Part shown: piece after piece, positions 22,505 to 30,737 of the stretch | How the letters are laid out: each line of letters opens with the position of its first letter | Position numbering within the stretch: position 1 is the stretch's first letter | Virus record (IMG/VR): IMGVR_UViG_3300025128_000157 | Span: 1 to 35,382 of that record | DNA length: 35,382 nt | Source: a virus | Direction: 5' to 3' (one strand) | Notes under the pieces: generated by a model | Database searches by the model: none | The model's input: only the letters and a program-made list of their open reading frames with translations | Told to the model about the DNA's origin: nothing | Made by a program: the position numbers and the translations under genes

Positions 22505-24105
22505 TATGCTACCTGTGATTCCAATCTTTTCATTGTGTCGTACATTCTTTTAGCGCCTTGGTTTACACTTCCACCGCCTGCAGCTTTTACAGCGTCTGCT
22601 GTAAACACGAATTCATTTTTGCTGACTCTTGCTGGGACGTCGTCAGCTTTTTCCGCTTTTCCTATAGGTATAAACCCTCCACCACGTAAGTCAAGTTCCA
22701 TTCCTGGAGGTGTAACATCTGATGGTTGAGTTTGTAATGATGATAAACCACCCATTGCTTTATTTATTCTACCACCTACAGCAAAGTCAGCTATTGTTAA
22801 TTTACTAAATGTTTCCTTAGCCCAATCTCTTGCTGTTTGTATATCTACTTCTGATGCTGCTGCATTTTCTGCTAACAATGCATCTTCTGCTGCGTCTGCT
22901 GCTTCTATTTCATTTCTGTATTTTTTTGCTTTTATGTTTGCTGCAATACCCATACCCCATGATCCAAGTTTTAATATACTTGGTTTAAAAGTTCCATCTT
23001 CTTGTTTACTACCAAACAAACTTTGACCTACTTTAGTCTCTAAAATACCTGGTCCACCTTCTTTACCAAATTTAAACATTTCTCCAGCTTTACCAAAAAG
23101 ACCTGTTTTTTCAGGTTTATATATTGTACTAGGCATAGTAGGTTTTTCTAAAAACCTTTCATATTCTCTAAATTTTTCTGGACTTTCAAAGTCTGTAAAA
23201 TCATCTATTCCACCTTCACCAGGAAAAAAATCACCGTAAATATCTTGATTTAAACGATCGAATCTTGCTTGTTCTGCAGGTGAAAGAGTTTCATAAAATG
23301 CTTCCATTTCACTTTTTGATTTATAATTTGGTATTCCATATTTATCTTGTCTACCTATTATTTTTCGTGTTCCTGCTTCTTCACCAACTAAAAATTCACC
23401 TAAATTTTTATCTGAAAATGGTAAAGGAGTTTTTCCTAAAGCTTCTCTAACAGTATCTCCTCGTAAACCTTCAGGAACTAATTTTGAAAATCTTCCAGAC
23501 ATTGGTAATTTCATTCTTCCAACAGTTGGTGCAAGAGTTAATGCTAAATCTAAAGGACTAATTCTACCTCTTTGTTTTGCTGTTCCTCCAAGATATGCTA
23601 ATGGCCCTGCAATCGGTCCCATAAAAGGTGCAGCCATTCTTAAAATACCTGCTGCTTCTTTAGGAACTATTTTTTGTGCAACTTTAGTAAATGGTCTTGT
23701 AACTTTTCTTAATGCTTTTTTAAGACTACTACCTATGCCATATTGTTTTCTTTGATCAAGGCCCATGATACCACCGAATGCAGCCATCTGTCTGTCAGGT
23801 AATGGTGGTCCTATAGGTCTTGGACCAAAAGGATTAATTGGATCTTCATCACTTGGTAATACAGGTCCTTTTACAAGACCTCTAAAATAATCTTCTAAAG
23901 CATCATTATATTCTTCAGTCCCTCTTAATGGTATCATATCAGGAAAAACTCTTTCAAATTCTTCCATATATTCTCTCATAGGAAAACTTTCTGACATATT
24001 TTTTTTTAGTTGTTCTTGTATTGGTGAGCTTTCACCTTCATTACCAGTAAGTCTGATATTGCTTGCACCTTTTTCTAGCGATTTAATTCCTTCTTGATCT
24101 ATCAT
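22504..24105 (-). CDS. Virion-associated protein with GGRI and C-terminal phage motif
   Basis: A 533-residue protein. Visible parts are an acidic N-terminus, MAAFGGIMGLDQRKQYGIGS (107-126), a basic helical segment, GGRINKAMGG (444-453) and the C-terminal block VPARVSKNEFVFTADAVKAA followed by GGGSVNQGAKRMYDTMKRLE. I recall the C-terminal block from many phage structural proteins, as a compact helical end. No ribosome binding site precedes the ATG; a promoter lies upstream at 24155-24183. Function is likely in virion assembly or ejection. Confidence 0.65.
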   Translation of the reverse strand: MIDQEGIKSLEKGASNIRLTGNEGESSPIQEQLKKNMSESFPMREYMEEFERVFPDMIPLRGTEEYNDALEDYFRGLVKGPVLPSDEDPINPFGPRPIGPPLPDRQMAAFGGIMGLDQRKQYGIGSSLKKALRKVTRPFTKVAQKIVPKEAAGILRMAAPFMGPIAGPLAYLGGTAKQRGRISPLDLALTLAPTVGRMKLPMSGRFSKLVPEGLRGDTVREALGKTPLPFSDKNLGEFLVGEEAGTRKIIGRQDKYGIPNYKSKSEMEAFYETLSPAEQARFDRLNQDIYGDFFPGEGGIDDFTDFESPEKFREYERFLEKPTMPSTIYKPEKTGLFGKAGEMFKFGKEGGPGILETKVGQSLFGSKQEDGTFKPSILKLGSWGMGIAANIKAKKYRNEIEAADAAEDALLAENAAASEVDIQTARDWAKETFSKLTIADFAVGGRINKAMGGLSSLQTQPSDVTPPGMELDLRGGGFIPIGKAEKADDVPARVSKNEFVFTADAVKAAGGGSVNQGAKRMYDTMKRLESQVA

Positions 24106-24131
24106 AATTTTTTATATTGATTTGTTAGAGG

Positions 24132-24146
24132 CAGGAATTTAACCTG
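24132..24146 (-). other. tRNA T-arm-like hairpin in an intergenic leader
   Basis: On the minus strand CAGG-TTAAATT-CCTG forms a 4-bp stem with a 7-nt loop, followed by CCTCTAACA. This differs from a canonical T-arm mainly in lacking C56 of the TTC. A complete tRNA is not present: no matching acceptor 5' strand at the right distance. It may be a remnant of a tRNA-derived attachment site or coincidence. Confidence 0.25.
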
Positions 24147-24154
24147 AGTTGTTA

Positions 24155-24183
24155 ATAATACTTTGTTTATAATCATAAATCAA
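24155..24183 (-). promoter_or_regulatory. Possible promoter before the virion gene at 24105
   Basis: TTGATT (24178-24183), 17 nt, TATTAT (24155-24160) on the minus strand, in the 79-nt gap between 24105 and 24185. This is one of the few gaps in the structural operon. The resulting leader of about 43 nt would carry the small hairpin at 24132-24146. The -35 is two steps from consensus. Confidence 0.4.
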
Positions 24184-24184
24184 C

Positions 24185-24526
24185 CTATGATGTTACTTCT
24201 CTTGGTTTAATTTCTAACGCTGATAATACCACATGTAGTCTATTAGCCGTAGCAGCTGTGACTTTTACTACTTCACTTTCTTCTACTACCAAAGGTCCAG
24301 TCAATAGTTCCGTGGTCCCATTAGCAGATATTGATTTAGTCTTAAACAAGCTAAATATGTTAGAACTAGTGTCTGTAATTGTTACTGTTATTGTATCTGC
24401 ATTACCTGAATCTTCTGACACTAATATAGATTTTATTACAGCAGTTGTAGCTGATGGCACCGTGTATAGTGTTGTAACACTTGTTGTAGTTAAATCTACT
24501 TTTTTATTTACAAATGAATTAGCCAT
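24185..24526 (-). CDS. Small beta-rich virion protein
   Basis: A 113-residue Thr/Val/Ser-rich protein with alternating strands (TTAVIKSILVSEDSG, TITVTITDTS, VVKVTAATANRLHVVLSALE). The pattern is that of a beta-sandwich decoration or tail protein. It overlaps the 54-residue gene upstream by 1 nt in a TAATG junction. Probably structural; no exact family recognised. Confidence 0.6.
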   Translation of the reverse strand: MANSFVNKKVDLTTTSVTTLYTVPSATTAVIKSILVSEDSGNADTITVTITDTSSNIFSLFKTKSISANGTTELLTGPLVVEESEVVKVTAATANRLHVVLSALEIKPREVTS

Positions 24527-24690
24527 TAGTTTATAAAATAATTAAAGGCTTCTATTTCATCCTTTAAATCCTCTTGATATGTTGAATTTAATTTTTGTAT
24601 TACAGCAGATAAATCTCTATTTAAAGACTCTGCTACAGATTGTTTGTATTCTTTATCCGGGTGTGTGAGTACCTGTGTAATTCTAGCCAT
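24526..24690 (-). CDS. 54-residue helical protein
   Basis: Direct translation from ATG 24690 gives MARITQVLTHPDKEYKQSVA, ESLNRDLSAVIQKLNSTYQE and DLKDEIEAFNYFIN. It is joined to both neighbours by 1-nt TAATG overlaps, which strongly supports translation. The short helical charged sequence with LNSTYQEDLKDE resembles small conserved proteins I remember near tail genes of marine phages. The function is unknown; a small assembly chaperone is possible. Confidence 0.75.
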   Translation of the reverse strand: MARITQVLTHPDKEYKQSVAESLNRDLSAVIQKLNSTYQEDLKDEIEAFNYFIN

Positions 24691-25421
24691 TATAAAGTAA
24701 CTATGCCTCCTTTACCATAACTAATTCTACCACCATCTTTAAGACCATAACCATAACCTTGTCTTCCACCGCTATCATAAGAATAACCACCACCTACTCC
24801 TCCTGAATCAGACACACCTTGATCTCTCCCACCTCCTCCTTGTGGAGGAGCTGTTGGCCTTCTTCCAATTCTTGTTGCATTTGCTAAATCTTCAGCTTCT
24901 TTTTCTGCAGCTTTAATTATATCTTGCATTTCTTTTTCTTTTCTAGCTTTTTCTATAGCTTGTTTTTCTATTCTTTCTTGTTCTTCTTTTTTAGCTTTAA
25001 CAATTTTATAACCAATTCCTGCAATAGGGTTTATCATAGATAGATATGTAGCAGGATTTGTTAAATAATTTGTTATTGCTGTTTTATAATCTACATTTTT
25101 TAAAGCGTCTAAAATACCAATTTTATTTTGATTATTTTGATTACCTGTTAATGCTACTTCATCATATATATTTCCTGTAAAAACAGGTAGATTACCACCA
25201 TCATTATTATCACCAATATTTTGATTTATAAAAGGTTTTATTGGTGCAGGAATCATGTCTATTGGTGCAACAGTTTGTATGCCTGTATTAAGATTTGTAT
25301 TAGAAGCTGTATTTATATTTGCAATAGGTGCAGTGTAATCAAATGTTCCATAACCACCTAATCTACTTCTGTCTAAATCACTAAGACTTAATTGATTAAA
25401 AAAATCAAATTCGTTTTCCAT
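24690..25421 (-). CDS. Virion-associated protein ending in GGRI motif
   Basis: A 243-residue protein: Asn-rich N-terminal half, a coiled coil with alternating Lys/Glu (about 140-185), then a Gly/Ser/Tyr-rich tail (GGVGGGYSYDSGG) that ends KDGGRISYGKGGIVTL. The C-terminal GGRI repeat links it with the genes at 20139 and 22504. It overlaps both neighbours by 1 nt. Probably a tail or internal virion component. Confidence 0.6.
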   Translation of the reverse strand: MENEFDFFNQLSLSDLDRSRLGGYGTFDYTAPIANINTASNTNLNTGIQTVAPIDMIPAPIKPFINQNIGDNNDGGNLPVFTGNIYDEVALTGNQNNQNKIGILDALKNVDYKTAITNYLTNPATYLSMINPIAGIGYKIVKAKKEEQERIEKQAIEKARKEKEMQDIIKAAEKEAEDLANATRIGRRPTAPPQGGGGRDQGVSDSGGVGGGYSYDSGGRQGYGYGLKDGGRISYGKGGIVTL

Positions 25422-27583
25422 TATCTTCTACCATCTGGTTGTATGTCTAATCTAAATGTGCCTAGTTTCCAAAATTGACTTGTACTTGTGTTATCAACTT
25501 TTAAAGATATAGATCTAGCACGTGCACGCGTATCTATTTTTTGTGTACCACTACTTATTGTAAATGGACCTAATGTAGAACTTGCTTGTGTGTCATTTGG
25601 AAAATCTCTTAAATTTAAAGTAATTCTAGTATCACCTGTTTGTGCTAAAAAGTCTGGTAATACTCTTCTAATTTTCATCATAAATTCACCATCACCTTTT
25701 AATGATGCGCCACCATCTTGAGTTAACCCTATGTCAAAATCTCCAGATTCAATTGAAGCTGTAATAGCAGACGTTGCTCCTTCTTTAATTTGATCTAACC
25801 CTGTTTCATGTTCATAATATATTGATGTGCCATCTGTATTACCCTGCACGTAAGTTGCTGAGCCAGATGTACCATTATTATCTGATACATATTGTGATGC
25901 ATGAGGTTTACCAAACACTGCAGAATCAGACCAAGCTGTTCTGTCTAATGTGCCTGTTGTCCATATAGGTCTTTGTGGTGATGAATCAATGTAGTTGTAT
26001 GTTACAACTCTGTTAACTGTGTTAGATCCTGAGTTAGGATAAAACCAACTTATCTCACCAAACAAATTATTAAGGCCTGCATTAATATGTTGTTTTGGAA
26101 TTGTATTAATATCATCGTAAACAAAATCTTCTACTAAACATGGTAATGATTCTAACTGTCCACCATACCTAAAGAAACCATTTTCTGACATCCAATATGC
26201 TGTACCGTCAACTTCAACGCAAGCGTTCTTGCCAATTAATCCACAGTTAGTACCAACTTGTTCAAAAGCAAATGTAAAAGGTGCACCAACAAATCGCATA
26301 ATAAATAATGCAGTGTCAGTCCAAACGTAAATTGCATTTCTACCTCTTAACGCACCAACGATCCGTGATCCGTCGGCCAGTCTTTGTGTACCTGCACTGT
26401 TGGTTGCTGTAGGTGTATAATCTGTAATGTCTTCTTGAGAAGAAAATCTTATAAACATTTCGTCTTGTGTAGATTTAGTTCCTATAGTTGTTTCTGTACC
26501 AAAAAATACTAAGTGACGATCGGGTGTAGATACCAACATATCACGAGACGCTGTTGGTGCACCACTTGCAATTGTTGCTCTAGTGTTTGTTGCATTGTCT
26601 GCGTTTGAATCCCATGTAAATGTTTCACCATTAAATATAGTTGCAACAACTTTATTGCCAAAATTATCTAATGACCACAAACCTGGATCAGTTACAATAT
26701 CTCCAGATGCTGCAGAATTCCATGCAAAATAATTAGATGCATCTGTAACTGTTGCACCTGATGAGTGTGTTGCAGCTGTTGTACCATTTGCACCTCTTGT
26801 TAATCCTGATAGTGTTCCACCGCTATTTCCTGTATAAGTAATTAATTCATTTCCTATTTGTACTGTACCTGATGATGCAAACGATGTTGAACTTGCCATT
26901 GTTAATGATGTTACACTAGTATTTATTCCTGATGACAATGTTGATGTAAACTGTCCTTGTGCTTGACCACCCCATGATCCAAGACCCCAACCTGTTGATG
27001 CTACCTCAACTGCTGGTCCTACTGGATAATAATGTTGTACTCTAATACCACCAGAAGTGCTTGCTCCAGAACCACTTTCGTTAGATGGCATAGTAATAGT
27101 TAAAGTAGTGTCAGTTGGTATTGAAGTTACCATAAATTTTATATCTGTAAAATCACTAGATCCAAAATTAGAATTAGTAATGCTTGTAAAACTATCTAAT
27201 AAAATTACATCACCTTTGTTTATATTGTGTGCTGATGCAAAAGTTAAAGTTACAGCTGCGGATCCATTAGTTGTACTAAACGCTGATGTTAAAGTTGTAG
27301 TAGCTTTTATTGGATGTACGTCATAAAAAATACCACCTGAGTATATATATAAAATTCTGTTTGTTCCTAATGCTGCGTATTTAATTCCTGCTGTATTTAC
27401 AAAATGGTGTATAGCTGTATTACGTCCTGTTAAAGATATAGAACCTAACTGTGCCCAACCACCTATTTTTTCTGGATAACCATATCTAAAACGGACATTG
27501 TCACCTGAAACCCATTGGCCCTCACCTTCGGTGGCTGTAACTTGTTTATTAAATCCTGGTGCAAATCTTACTTTTTGTAGCAT
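25421..27583 (-). CDS. Large tail protein (gp12-like candidate)
   Basis: A 720-residue beta-rich protein beginning MLQKVRFAPGFNKQVTATEG. Residues 231-281 include SSGTVQIGNELITYTG and GLTRGANGTTAATHSSGATV, a module I recall from phage structural proteins. The rest resembles a beta-propeller or tail-tube-B layout with repeated 'FG', 'YW' and 'TDTALFIMRF' segments. Size and position before the adhesins fit a podovirus tail nozzle protein such as T7 gp12, but homology is not shown. It has an AAAGGG ribosome binding site. Confidence 0.65.
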   Translation of the reverse strand: MLQKVRFAPGFNKQVTATEGEGQWVSGDNVRFRYGYPEKIGGWAQLGSISLTGRNTAIHHFVNTAGIKYAALGTNRILYIYSGGIFYDVHPIKATTTLTSAFSTTNGSAAVTLTFASAHNINKGDVILLDSFTSITNSNFGSSDFTDIKFMVTSIPTDTTLTITMPSNESGSGASTSGGIRVQHYYPVGPAVEVASTGWGLGSWGGQAQGQFTSTLSSGINTSVTSLTMASSTSFASSGTVQIGNELITYTGNSGGTLSGLTRGANGTTAATHSSGATVTDASNYFAWNSAASGDIVTDPGLWSLDNFGNKVVATIFNGETFTWDSNADNATNTRATIASGAPTASRDMLVSTPDRHLVFFGTETTIGTKSTQDEMFIRFSSQEDITDYTPTATNSAGTQRLADGSRIVGALRGRNAIYVWTDTALFIMRFVGAPFTFAFEQVGTNCGLIGKNACVEVDGTAYWMSENGFFRYGGQLESLPCLVEDFVYDDINTIPKQHINAGLNNLFGEISWFYPNSGSNTVNRVVTYNYIDSSPQRPIWTTGTLDRTAWSDSAVFGKPHASQYVSDNNGTSGSATYVQGNTDGTSIYYEHETGLDQIKEGATSAITASIESGDFDIGLTQDGGASLKGDGEFMMKIRRVLPDFLAQTGDTRITLNLRDFPNDTQASSTLGPFTISSGTQKIDTRARARSISLKVDNTSTSQFWKLGTFRLDIQPDGRR

Positions 27584-27599
27584 ATAGCCCTTTATATTA

Positions 27600-28166
27600 C
27601 TAAAAGGCCCAGCTTACAAATGAATATCTAGTGCCTTTGGTTGCTTCTTTTACTTCGTGTGGATACATAAAGTTCGACGGAAATAAAAGTATATCTCCTG
27701 TTTTTAGCTTAATTTCTTTACCTCTGCAATAAAATTCACAGCCTTCATAGTCTTCATTAAGATTTGCTACAATTGATACTATCGGCACCCCTTTCATTTG
27801 ACCATCAAATATACTATGGATATGATCATAATGTTCTCTCATCATAGTGCCTACTTCATATTTATTAAATCGTATAGGACTAAATTTTGTAAGCCATGGT
27901 GCATTAGTTTTTTCTCCTGGTGTGCTATGTTTTATTTGATAATTTTCTAATGCTTTTACAAGATAAGGTGTTATTTTATTTTGTTGTTCTTTAGTACAAG
28001 GCATAACATCTAATTCTTTTTCTTTTTCAGATTGAAATGTTCCTGCAGCATAGTTATTCCAAGTATGTTTTTGCCATTCTTTTTTATTACATTCATCTAT
28101 TAATTGTTCACACACCTCTGCAGGTATATGATTTTCTACGTATATGTAATCTTTAATTGTGCTCAT
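27600..28166 (-). CDS. Prolyl-4-hydroxylase-like Fe(II)/2-oxoglutarate oxygenase
   Basis: A 188-residue enzyme with the double-stranded beta-helix iron motif: EHYDH (His112, Asp114), distal MYPHEV (His170) and GTRYSFVSW (Arg180, which should bind 2-oxoglutarate). The family hydroxylates prolyl or other side chains. In marine phages such enzymes are frequent; targets are unknown and could include the phage adhesins or host proteins. It starts 14 nt inside the upstream oxygenase gene, with GGAG before its ATG. Confidence 0.88.
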   Translation of the reverse strand: MSTIKDYIYVENHIPAEVCEQLIDECNKKEWQKHTWNNYAAGTFQSEKEKELDVMPCTKEQQNKITPYLVKALENYQIKHSTPGEKTNAPWLTKFSPIRFNKYEVGTMMREHYDHIHSIFDGQMKGVPIVSIVANLNEDYEGCEFYCRGKEIKLKTGDILLFPSNFMYPHEVKEATKGTRYSFVSWAF

Positions 28167-28779
28167 TTATCATTCTCCTTATATCTAGATGGGTTAAACT
28201 ATCTTTACTACCTAACGTATCAATACTAAATGTATTAAATGACATACTAATTCTAGGTTCGTCACCTTGATTAGTAGGTACACTGTGTTTTAAATTAGAT
28301 GGAAACAATATAAGTTCTCCATCCGTGCAAGGTAATAAAAATGTTTCTGAGTTTAAATTATTATATTTTTTAGGATCAAGTTTTATTCCATGTTGTATTG
28401 ATTTAGAAAAAGATATGGGTGGTAGTTTAGAATCTTGTCTAAAATAAAATACACCACTTATAATACTATTAGGGTGTACATGTTCGTGATGTTTAGATCC
28501 TTTTGGATTTTTATTTAACCAACACTGTGTAACAACTAACCTTTGATCTGATTGAAATACATTTTTAGTAAATTTATTTAATGCCTCATAAATAAAATTT
28601 TTTATATTTTTAAATTGTTCGTGATCTAATAAATAAGTATCTTTAGATTTAAAATTTTCATTAGAGTTTTGTTTAATCCAATCTAATGTATTAATATGTT
28701 TTAGTTCATCAACTAAAGAACCTTCATACTTTGTAATTAATAAAGGTGTAGGAAATATTTGTAATAATTCGTCTTTCAT
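28153..28779 (-). CDS. Second Fe(II)/2-oxoglutarate oxygenase-like protein
   Basis: A 208-residue protein with the layout of the putative 2OG-Fe(II) oxygenase family PF13759: KHHEHVHPNSIISGVFYF (His97-His102 region), then GELILFPSNLKHSVPTN (His165) and PRISMSFNTF (Arg176). The predicted leaderless promoter at 28787-28815 places the ATG 7 nt after the -10 box and there is no ribosome binding site. It is coupled to the second oxygenase, so the pair may act on the same substrate. Confidence 0.8.
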   Translation of the reverse strand: MKDELLQIFPTPLLITKYEGSLVDELKHINTLDWIKQNSNENFKSKDTYLLDHEQFKNIKNFIYEALNKFTKNVFQSDQRLVVTQCWLNKNPKGSKHHEHVHPNSIISGVFYFRQDSKLPPISFSKSIQHGIKLDPKKYNNLNSETFLLPCTDGELILFPSNLKHSVPTNQGDEPRISMSFNTFSIDTLGSKDSLTHLDIRRMINEHN

Positions 28780-28786
28780 ATATAGG

Positions 28787-28815
28787 ATTATACTATATTA
28801 TATTAAGTTTGTAAA
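28787..28815 (-). promoter_or_regulatory. Promoter of the oxygenase pair, leaderless geometry
   Basis: TTTACA (28810-28815), 17 nt, perfect -10 TATAAT (28787-28792), then exactly 7 nt (CCTATAT) to the ATG at 28779. This predicts transcription starting at or within one or two bases of the ATG. The sequence from the spacer to the ATG is nearly the same as at 34587-34615. Confidence 0.75.
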
Positions 28816-28820
28816 ATTAA

Positions 28821-30737
28821 TTAAACACCACCATTTGAATCAGAAACTGCTTCATTACTTGTTTTAGCAGCAGTTAAATCTCCAAAGTCTGCAGCGTTAC
28901 CAGTTGATGCTATTGTTACATAATCTAAAACATTTGAAGCACTTGGTGTGTAACCACCTCCCCAAGTTGCTCTAGTTCTATTTCCTGCTGATGCAAAACT
29001 TCTTCTAGCTACAGTTAAATTTCCAAAATCAGTAGCGTTACCAGTAGAAGCTATTGTTATATAATCTATTACATTTGATTTACTTGAATCATCATCTCCA
29101 CCACCAAAAACTCCTCGTGTAGGTGAAGCACTACCTGCTTTACCATAAAGCGCAACTGTTAAATCTCCAAAATCAGCAGCATTACCAGTTGATGCTATAG
29201 TTATGTAATCCATTATATTAATTATTCCAGAAGGTGTTTTTTGAACACCTCCTGCAAACACACCTCTAGTTGTACTACTTGTAGCAGCACCATTATATTT
29301 TGCAGAAGTTAAATCACCAAAATCTGATGCATCACCAAAACTAGCCATTGTAATATATTGAATTACATTAACAGCATTAGGACTTGTTGCAGGGCTACCT
29401 CCTGCTCCTCCTGCACAAATTCCTCTAGTAGAACTGTTTAAACCATAAAAACCTCTACCAACAGCAGCTAAATTTCCAAAGTCAATAGCATTTGATTTTG
29501 TACTAAATTCAACTACATTAATATTTTTTGTTAAAGCAGGTGCACCTGCACCACCTTGCCAAAAACCTCTAGTTAAACTAGCACAACCACCAGGCCAATA
29601 TTTATTTGTAGCTGTCAAATCTCCAAAATCATGAGCATTACCAAGAGCAGAAACATTTATTTCTTCTATAACATTAATCATACCTCCTGAATAACCTCCA
29701 CCATATAAAGCTCTTCCTGTGGTTCCAGGCATATAAGTTACTGATGAACGTTGAAAATTATTATTACCAGAAAAATCTATACCATCATGAGATGTAGTTG
29801 CTCCTTTATTATTATATTTATTATCAACATTTAAGTCTCCAAAATCTGTCATGTTTCCTAGCGTAATCATATTAAATCTTGTAACATTATTAACTATTCC
29901 AGGATAGTGAACACCCCCTAACATAAAAGCCATTGTGCCTTGACAGGCACTTGCAGCTTGTCTTTGACCACCAGTATTAAATAATTCTCCAAACTCTGTT
30001 GCATTACCAGTTGAAGCTATAGTAAATACATCTGTTGCACCCACGTTTTTACTACCAGCCTGGTGACCTCCCATAAAAAATCCTCTTCCAAGAGAATCAT
30101 TTGCTGCACCCATGTAAGCTGCAGTTCCAGATAAATCTCCAAAATCAGCTGCATTACCAGTTGATGCTATAGTTACATAATCCATAACATTTAAAAAAGC
30201 AGGTGACGGTGAGCTTCCATCTGTACCACCAGCAAACACTCCTCTAGTAGGACTTGAAATTCCAACAGGTGCATTTCTTGAAACAGTTAAATTACCAAAA
30301 TCAACAGAGTTACCAGTTGAAGCAATATTACCAAAATCAATTACATTAATAGCAGGATTACCACCAAAACATAAATACGTAATTTCATTACTAGTAGCTC
30401 CTCCATAACCTCTTGCAACTGTTAAATCACCATGATCACTACACTTACCGCCTGATGCTACAAGCACACTATCTATATCTGTTACATTACCACCAGTTTC
30501 ACCTCCATAAAATAAAGCTCTTGATCTATTTGATGCACTTAAACCACCATATAAATCACGACCTCCTAATAAATCTCCAAAATCAACTGATGTTCCTGAT
30601 GATGACATAAGCATTACTGAACCACTTGTTCCATAACTTCCAGGATCTACTGCACCACCCATTTCAATAGCTCTGTCAGATCGAACTTCGTTAGCTCTTG
30701 TTTTATCATATCGTTCTCTAATATTCCAAACAGCCAT
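28821..30737 (-). CDS. Propeller-repeat adhesin, paired 6 + 6 repeats
   Basis: The 638-residue protein is built from twelve repeats of about 45-50 residues with the signature NxxDYxTIASTGNAxDFGDL followed by a TRGxFxGG turn. Six repeats are followed by a different linker (SHDGIDFSGNNNFQ ...) and then six more. This resembles Kelch-type beta-propeller blades, so two six-bladed propellers are likely. It should act as a receptor-binding or tail fibre protein. It overlaps the next paralogue by 1 nt, with GGAGG before the ATG. Confidence 0.75.
   Translation of the reverse strand: MAVWNIRERYDKTRANEVRSDRAIEMGGAVDPGSYGTSGSVMLMSSSGTSVDFGDLLGGRDLYGGLSASNRSRALFYGGETGGNVTDIDSVLVASGGKCSDHGDLTVARGYGGATSNEITYLCFGGNPAINVIDFGNIASTGNSVDFGNLTVSRNAPVGISSPTRGVFAGGTDGSSPSPAFLNVMDYVTIASTGNAADFGDLSGTAAYMGAANDSLGRGFFMGGHQAGSKNVGATDVFTIASTGNATEFGELFNTGGQRQAASACQGTMAFMLGGVHYPGIVNNVTRFNMITLGNMTDFGDLNVDNKYNNKGATTSHDGIDFSGNNNFQRSSVTYMPGTTGRALYGGGYSGGMINVIEEINVSALGNAHDFGDLTATNKYWPGGCASLTRGFWQGGAGAPALTKNINVVEFSTKSNAIDFGNLAAVGRGFYGLNSSTRGICAGGAGGSPATSPNAVNVIQYITMASFGDASDFGDLTSAKYNGAATSSTTRGVFAGGVQKTPSGIINIMDYITIASTGNAADFGDLTVALYGKAGSASPTRGVFGGGDDDSSKSNVIDYITIASTGNATDFGNLTVARRSFASAGNRTRATWGGGYTPSASNVLDYVTIASTGNAADFGDLTAAKTSNEAVSDSNGGV

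Noticed and set aside
24106-24184. Complete tRNA gene
   Set aside because: Only a T-arm-like part is present; no acceptor 5' strand, D-arm or anticodon arm at the correct spacing.
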